Shown piece after piece: positions 1 through 3,133 of a stretch of DNA of 5,220 nucleotides. The translations under genes were made by a program, and so were the position numbers. The DNA comes from Ignavibacteriales bacterium (lineage in GTDB: Bacteria > Bacteroidota > Ignavibacteria > UBA10030 > SZUA-254). How positions within the stretch are numbered: the first letter of the stretch is position 1; each line of letters opens with the position of its first letter. Location of the stretch: positions 1-5,220 of the forward strand of contig JACQYX010000012.1 in assembly GCA_016207985.1 (NCBI GenBank), given 5' to 3'. Below the pieces are notes generated by a model. That model had not been told where the DNA came from. It made no database searches and saw only the letters and a program-made list of their open reading frames with translations.

Positions 1-772
1 TTTCTTCAGTATAACCGGAGAGATCGCTGAATCGTATTTCTTCGATGTCCACCTCATAAGTACCATCCGATTGACGAATCATAAAACCCATGAGGAGCGG
101 GGCACCGGTACGCAGAGCAAAAACTGCCGGACCTTGATGAGTCGACACTTTTCTGCCGAAGAATTCCAAATATAGACCTCCTTCACGATCGCCGCTTTGA
201 TCGGGTGCGATAGCTACGACTCCTTTCTCTTTTAGAGTTCGGATTATCTCACGAACCGACATTCCCATCGGAACAATTTTATTACCAAACAAACATCTGT
301 GCTTGTTTATCACGGCATCCACGAGTTTATTATTTTGTGTCTGAACAATGATAGTGAATGGAAGTTTTGAGAGATAGGCTATCCCCAGTGCTATCAGCTC
401 CCAATTTCCGAAGTGTCCTGAAAGTAAAATCAATCCTTTACCTGTAGAATATTTTTCAAGAATCACATTCAAGTACTTCGTTTTTACAAGCTTCCCCAAA
501 ACTTTATCGGACAAGTTCGGAAACCACACTAACTCAACGAGCGCCGTTGCATAGTTTTTGAAAGATCCTTTTGCAATTGCAATTCGTTCACCTTCCGATT
601 TTTCCGGAAATGCATATCGGAGGTTTTCCAAAGCAACTTCTCTCCTTTTCGGCACAATATAGAATGCTGCACTCCCAATCATAGATGCAAAACGTTGAGC
701 TGATTTAAGCGGAAGGAGTAATACTAAATACCGGAATATTTGGAATAAAATAAATTCTATTCGATGTCGCAT
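1..772 (-). CDS. LpxL/HtrB-type lysophospholipid (lipid A) acyltransferase, 3' end cut by the window edge
   Basis: Translating the minus strand from ATG at 772 gives 257 residues with no stop before the left edge; relatives are about 290-310 residues, so roughly the last 35-50 are missing. A hydrophobic N-terminal stretch (residues 5-21) would anchor it in the inner membrane. The acyltransferase signature HFGNWE (residues 120-125, bases 398-415) is the HX4E catalytic box of this family, with His120 and Glu125 as the catalytic pair. Further family features follow: APDQSGD (189-195), FFGRKVSTHQGPA (204-216) and RTGAPLL (221-227). The family transfers an acyl chain from acyl-ACP to lipid A precursors or other lipids; the exact substrate cannot be read here. 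The ATG lies 8 bases after the TGA of the GWxTD gene and has no clear Shine-Dalgarno, so translational coupling to that gene is likely. Upstream in-frame codons offer no better start. Confidence 0.93.
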   Translation of the reverse strand, partial: MRHRIEFILFQIFRYLVLLLPLKSAQRFASMIGSAAFYIVPKRREVALENLRYAFPEKSEGERIAIAKGSFKNYATALVELVWFPNLSDKVLGKLVKTKYLNVILEKYSTGKGLILLSGHFGNWELIALGIAYLSKLPFTIIVQTQNNKLVDAVINKHRCLFGNKIVPMGMSVREIIRTLKEKGVVAIAPDQSGDREGGLYLEFFGRKVSTHQGPAVFALRTGAPLLMGFMIRQSDGTYEVDIEEIRFSDLSGYTEE

Positions 773-780
773 CGCAACAA

Positions 781-1380
781 TCAGTGCATCTTTAAAGCGT
801 AGCGTTCATACCACAAATCTTCGTGCAGCTCATTCCTATGAGTCGAGTGTACCAAAAGATAATTGCCCAAGCCATCCCGATCAACAAAAACAAAAATAAC
901 ACCACCTTGGATATTGTTATGATGCCAGATTTCGTAAGGATTACTTTCCGATGTACTTGGATACCGCTCGATTTCATCGTAGGGACCGTAGATTACATGG
1001 ATACGCCCACGATCTGTTTTCCATCCTTCACGGAAACCGGAGGAGAATAGTTCATTGGCGACTTTGATTCGTGTGTAGTAAGCTTCATCATTGACGATTG
1101 ACGGCGAACTTGCACTCCGTTTCCGCCAAAACTCATAAAGATACTTCTGTTTAGCCCGGAGATCGATGAGCTGTTGATATTGTCGTCGTTCAAGATCTGA
1201 AGCGATATATTTTGCATACTCAAAATATCTATCGACCTCTTCCTCCAGCATTACTGAATACTTACTCTCATTTATTTGCATATCGGTGATACTGGCAGTC
1301 GTTTCCGGCATTGTGCCGTGTTTGTACACGAAAAATTTCCTATTTGTTTCAGCTATTAATGTTTTTAACGTATCGAGCAA
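781..1380 (-). CDS. C-terminal GWxTD domain portion, downstream of the amber codon
   Basis: The frame is open from just after the TAG (1452) to TGA at 781. The only possible restarts are TTG at 1380 and ATG at 1311, and neither has a Shine-Dalgarno. The sequence first completes the preceding beta domain (RTGTYIFRVSLLDT, then NRKFFVYKHG). It then gives the GWxTD domain: an alpha-rich part (EEEVDRYFEYAKYIASDLE, then YLYEFWRKR), YYTRIKVANELF, the eponymous GWKTDRGR (GWKTD at bases 1012-1026), YGPYDEIERYP, YEIWHH, FVFVDRDGLGNY and LVHSTHRNEL. All signature residues are intact, which argues for a recent mutation, a sequence error or readthrough rather than long-term decay. If made separately it would have no signal peptide, so an independent gene is unlikely. 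The downstream acyltransferase start is 8 bases away. Confidence 0.7.
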   Translation of the reverse strand: MLDTLKTLIAETNRKFFVYKHGTMPETTASITDMQINESKYSVMLEEEVDRYFEYAKYIASDLERRQYQQLIDLRAKQKYLYEFWRKRSASSPSIVNDEAYYTRIKVANELFSSGFREGWKTDRGRIHVIYGPYDEIERYPSTSESNPYEIWHHNNIQGGVIFVFVDRDGLGNYLLVHSTHRNELHEDLWYERYALKMH

Positions 1381-1452
1381 TGAAACACGGAATATATATG
1401 TCCCTGTCCGGAGCGCGGAAAGGTTGAGTGTTCCAATTTCTACACTAGAGTT

Positions 1453-1455
1453 CTA
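1453..1455 (-). other. In-frame amber (TAG) codon inside the GWxTD gene
   Basis: The plus strand reads cta here, so the minus strand reads TAG in the frame shared by both halves of the GWxTD gene. The context is CTT TAG AAC. The neighbouring yjbQ gene also ends in TAG at its family's normal end, the GWxTD gene ends in TGA and the large secreted protein in TAA, so all three stops are in use and a genome-wide TAG reassignment is not suggested. I see no strong hairpin directly downstream that would mark programmed recoding. Confidence 0.9.
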
Positions 1456-2175
1456 AAGACGGGGTTTTGTTTTATCTTTTGTAATGATTTCCCGTCCCGC
1501 TGCATCGATAACAGAAGTACGAATGATTATACTTGATTGATTATTTTGTAACAGCAAGTTGTATGCGGTTGTATAATAATACATTATGGGTAAGCCAGTC
1601 CCGTATAATCTGCTCGGGTTGGGAACGACTTCCAACGTATTCTTATAAAACAGTGATTGTGTGTTCGATGATGATTGTATTGAAGTACAAAACTCGATAT
1701 CGCTCAAAAATTCTTTATCGGTTGGATAAATAATGACCGATAACGGATATGTGATACTATCTCTTCGGGATTGATCGAATGAATCATATGCTATAAGCGT
1801 AATAATATACTCACCGAAAGGTAAACCGAGCGATTGCAAACCGACTAACGTTTGCGGTGCTGATAACTTTTCTGGCTGTGTTATAATATGCGGAACGATC
1901 CATTCTTTGTTGGCAACCATTCTGGTGCTGTCACGAATTTCCAATTTAAAAAATATCTCGCCTTTGTATTGACCTGAATCTTCCTGATACGTCAAGCTCC
2001 CTTCAGAAAATCCGTAATATAACTCTATGAACGATTCAGTTGAATCACCATAAAATCGTGCAATATCCAGATCTACTTTGAAATCATTCTTCCCTTTGAT
2101 TACGTCTTGTGCAAAGACTGAAGTAGAAATTAATGATGCTAAGATGCAAAATAATAAAATATATGATCTCGACAT
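1453..2175 (-). CDS. N-terminal part of the GWxTD protein, up to the amber codon
   Basis: This 240-residue product is what normal termination at the TAG would yield. Residues 1-22 form a typical Sec signal peptide: Arg3, a hydrophobic core, and cleavage after the VFA motif before Gln23. There is no lipobox. Residues 30-150 are beta-rich and match the usual start of GWxTD proteins (FKVDLDIARFYGD, then IELYYGFSEGSLTY). Residues 156-210 carry a second family pattern: FLSDIEFCTSI, FYKNTLEVVPNPSRLYG and YYYTTAYNLLL. The start is well supported: ATG lies 3 bases after the yjbQ stop, with AGGTGA 7 bases upstream. Alone, this piece lacks the domain that names the family. It could be a stable exported beta-sandwich fragment or a degraded product. 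Confidence 0.75.
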   Translation of the reverse strand: MSRSYILLFCILASLISTSVFAQDVIKGKNDFKVDLDIARFYGDSTESFIELYYGFSEGSLTYQEDSGQYKGEIFFKLEIRDSTRMVANKEWIVPHIITQPEKLSAPQTLVGLQSLGLPFGEYIITLIAYDSFDQSRRDSITYPLSVIIYPTDKEFLSDIEFCTSIQSSSNTQSLFYKNTLEVVPNPSRLYGTGLPIMYYYTTAYNLLLQNNQSSIIIRTSVIDAAGREIITKDKTKPRL

Positions 2176-2178
2176 TTT

Positions 2179-2592
2179 CTAATCACCTATAATTTTAACA
2201 ATGACACGCTTCCGGCGCTGGCCATCAAATTCAGCGTAGTAGATTTGCTGCCATGGACCAAAATCGAGTTTACCGCCGGTAACCGGAACAATAACTTCGT
2301 GATGGATCAACAAACTTTTCAGATGGGCATCACCATTCGATTCACCGGTTCGATGATGTAAATAATTATGATTAAACGGAGCTAATCTCTCGAGCCATTC
2401 GTCTATATCCTTTATCAATCCCGATTCAGCATCATTAACGTACACACCCGCAGTGATGTGCATCGCCGAAACAAGAACCATTCCTTCTCGAATACCGCTT
2501 CGCTGAACGATCTGCTCAACATCTGGAGTGATGTTAATGTATTCACGCTGTTTCTTGGTATTGAACCAGAGATATTCAGTTTTAGATTTCAT
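2179..2592 (-). CDS. yjbQ: YjbQ/UPF0047 family protein
   Basis: From ATG 2592 the product is 137 residues, matching the usual 130-140 of the UPF0047 family (E. coli YjbQ is 138). Family hallmarks in order are: [16 protein letters not shown] (41-56, with conserved His45), P72, the histidine-rich loop with Tyr77 and His79/His80, GDAHLKSLL (87-95, with His90), [22 protein letters not shown] (100-121) and [13 protein letters not shown] at the C terminus. The clustered histidines suggest a metal or phosphate site. Weak thiamin-phosphate synthase activity has been reported for E. coli YjbQ, but the physiological role is unsettled. An in-frame TTG at 2613 would add seven residues (MSIENLN). I prefer the ATG because it gives the family length and begins at the first conserved strand, with a weak AGAGAA upstream. 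Its TAG stop lies 3 bases before the GWxTD ATG, making it the visible first gene of an operon. Confidence 0.93.
   Translation of the reverse strand: MKSKTEYLWFNTKKQREYINITPDVEQIVQRSGIREGMVLVSAMHITAGVYVNDAESGLIKDIDEWLERLAPFNHNYLHHRTGESNGDAHLKSLLIHHEVIVPVTGGKLDFGPWQQIYYAEFDGQRRKRVIVKIIGD
2183..2188 (-). promoter_or_regulatory. Shine-Dalgarno for the GWxTD gene inside the end of yjbQ
   Basis: The minus strand reads AGGTGA, then 7 bases, then ATG at 2175. The site lies in the last codons of yjbQ, and the yjbQ stop TAG falls between it and the ATG. This fixes the GWxTD start and indicates that the two genes are translated from one message. Confidence 0.75.
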
Positions 2593-2631
2593 ATTTAAAT
2601 TCTCTATACTCAATTTTTAGTTTCCCCGCTC

Positions 2632-2654
2632 GTTCCCAAACTCTGTTTGGGAAC
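2632..2654. repeat. Perfect palindromic element, GTTCCCAAAC core
   Basis: GTTCCCAAAC (2632-2641), a 3-base TCT loop, and GTTTGGGAAC (2645-2654) form a perfect 10-bp stem. It lies 40 bases upstream of the yjbQ ATG, so it would sit in the 5' leader of that message. No T-run follows on either strand, so it is not a terminator. Elements of the form GTTCCC-stem-GGGAAC are common dispersed intergenic palindromes in many environmental bacteria. Confidence 0.85.
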
Positions 2655-2681
2655 CTAAGAGTCAACTAAACAACACGTTAG

Positions 2682-2703
2682 TTCCCAAAGGTGACTTTAG
2701 GAA
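2682..2703. repeat. Second hairpin with TTCCCAAAG core
   Basis: TTCCCAAAG (2682-2690), a GTGA loop, and CTTTAGGAA (2695-2703) pair over 9 positions with one C-A mismatch on the plus strand. On the minus strand the same position becomes a G-U pair, so the stem is complete in RNA transcribed toward yjbQ. The left arm shares GTTCCCAAA with the palindrome at 2632-2654, which suggests two units of one repeat family side by side. Confidence 0.65.
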
Positions 2704-2720
2704 GCAGGAGAACAACGGTC

Positions 2721-2857
2721 GGGAGTGGACAGATTGTGTGAAAACTATTTAAAAAGGATTGTCATTCTGAACGAAGTGAAGAATCTGGAGCAAAATTAAG
2801 TCTCTTCGCTCGCGCTCAGAGTGACAATTAGACTTTCCACACAGTCTGGGAACTCCC
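2721..2857. repeat. Nested imperfect inverted repeat, MITE- or REP-like
   Basis: Outer arms 2721-2745 and 2833-2857 pair at 20 of 25 positions plus one G-T pair (GGGAGT, then CAGATTGTGTG). Inner arms 2758-2786 and 2799-2828 start with a perfect ATTGTCA/TGACAAT end and pair over most of their length, with one small internal loop. The inner unit (TGTCATTCTGAACGAAGTGA and its partner) is a sequence type I recognise as a frequent dispersed hairpin in environmental bacterial genomes. It has no coding capacity. I see no clear target-site duplication beyond the arms, so insertion by transposition is not shown. Confidence 0.8.
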
Positions 2858-2912
2858 TCCTAACTCGCTAAAAAACCTCCATTAACATATTAAACATCGC
2901 ATTTTTGTGCAT

Positions 2913-2952
2913 AAAAAAGAAGGCATCCCGACTTTCGATCAGGATGCCTTTT
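2913..2952 (-). terminator. Rho-independent terminator for the secreted-protein gene
   Basis: AAGGCATCC (2920-2928) and GGATGCCTT (2942-2950) form a perfect 9-bp stem, extendable by a G-T and an A-T pair to 2918/2952, around a 13-base loop. On the minus strand the stem is followed by C and then six Ts (2918-2913). On the plus strand it is followed only by TTGTGTGG, so the minus direction is favoured. It lies about 180 bases beyond the stop codon at 3134 and separates that gene from the yjbQ operon. Confidence 0.85.
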
Positions 2953-2976
2953 GTGTGGATTAAAGAGAATGTGGGT

Positions 2977-3008
2977 TAATCCCATTCCAAATTTTCGGAA
3001 CGGGATTA
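2977..3008 (-). repeat. Hairpin in the 3' untranslated region
   Basis: Arms 2977-2988 (TAATCCCATTCC) and 2997-3008 (GGAACGGGATTA) form a 12-bp stem around an 8-base loop. The single mismatch (2984/3001) is A-C on the plus strand but G-U in minus-strand RNA, so the structure is complete only in RNA transcribed leftward. It lies between the secreted-protein stop and the terminator and has no T-run. Confidence 0.55.
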
Positions 3009-3054
3009 TTCCGTCTTTAATTACTTCATCAAGACTTGTCCACAGTAGCATGTC

Positions 3055-3085
3055 GTAGCCCGAGTGGCTCTGGCACTTCGTCTAC
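3055..3085. repeat. Imperfect hairpin GTAG...CTAC
   Basis: GTAGCCCGAGTGGC (3055-3068), loop TCT, and GGCACTTCGTCTAC (3072-3085) pair at the ends and around AGTG/CACT, with small mismatches or bulges between. It resembles a short dispersed palindromic unit. Evidence is from this one copy only. Confidence 0.4.
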
Positions 3086-3094
3086 TATTGAATT

Positions 3095-3127
3095 AGACCT
3101 TCAAGGTCTTAGAGACCTTGAAGGTCT
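3095..3127. repeat. Perfect 15-bp inverted repeat made of two smaller palindromes
   Basis: AGACCTTCAAGGTCT (3095-3109) and AGACCTTGAAGGTCT (3113-3127) are exact reverse complements with a 3-base TAG spacer. Each arm is itself a palindrome (AGACCTT / AAGGTCT around one central base), so it can fold as one long hairpin or two short ones. It begins 6 bases after the stop codon of the secreted-protein gene. AGACCTTCAAGGTCT-type repeats are common intergenic palindromes in Bacteroidota-like genomes. There is no T-run, so it may protect the 3' end rather than terminate. Confidence 0.9.
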
Positions 3128-3133
3128 GAAGCT

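Larger units (their letters stand above)
781..2175 (-). pseudogene. GWxTD domain-containing protein gene interrupted by one in-frame TAG
   Basis: The whole locus is one reading frame of 465 codons from ATG 2175 to TGA 781, broken only by TAG at 1453-1455 (codon 241). Full length would be 464 residues, normal for GWxTD proteins of Bacteroidota and Ignavibacteria: signal peptide, beta-rich N-terminal region, then the GWxTD domain. Both sides of the TAG look like continuous family sequence: a strand ending DAAGREIITKDKTKPRL, the stop, then NSSVEIGTLNLSALRTGTY. No frameshift is needed. One base change from a sense codon (for example AAG, CAG, GAG, TGG, TTG or TCG) would create the TAG. The locus may be a true pseudogene, a polymorphism or assembly error, or a readthrough site. 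The molecular function of GWxTD proteins is not established to my knowledge. The gene sits between yjbQ and an acyltransferase gene in an apparent operon. Confidence 0.8.
2593..3133. other. Gene-free interval packed with hairpins and repeats
   Basis: No protein-coding gene is credible in these 541 bases. From right to left (the direction of transcription) it holds a perfect palindrome pair (3095-3127), two imperfect hairpins (3055-3085 and 2977-3008), a terminator (2918-2952), a nested inverted repeat (2721-2857) and two hairpins with a shared core (2682-2703 and 2632-2654). A promoter for the yjbQ operon is expected between the terminator and yjbQ, but I cannot pick one with confidence. Confidence 0.8.

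Noticed and set aside
1309..1380. Internal restart (TTG 1380 or ATG 1311) making the GWxTD domain a separate gene.
   Set aside because: Neither has a Shine-Dalgarno. The family-like sequence extends upstream of both, right to the TAG, and a separate product would lack the signal peptide.
2593..2613. TTG start for yjbQ adding seven residues.
   Set aside because: The added residues are not part of the family core, and ATG 2592 gives the expected length. A GGGGAAA upstream of the TTG keeps it possible but less likely.
2738..2775. Possible sigma70-like promoter for the yjbQ operon (TTCGTT and TAAATA about 18 bases apart on the minus strand).
   Set aside because: The -35 match is poor and overlaps the arm of a dispersed repeat. 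The AT-rich sequence offers several equally weak choices.
2890..3051. Minus-strand frame of 53 codons starting at ATG 3051.
   Set aside because: It runs through the terminator stem and the hairpin at 2977-3008, has no Shine-Dalgarno and no recognisable sequence.
2632..3127. CRISPR-like array, because several short palindromic repeats lie in one interval.
   Set aside because: The repeats differ from one another, spacing is irregular, there are no equal-length spacers, and no cas gene is near.
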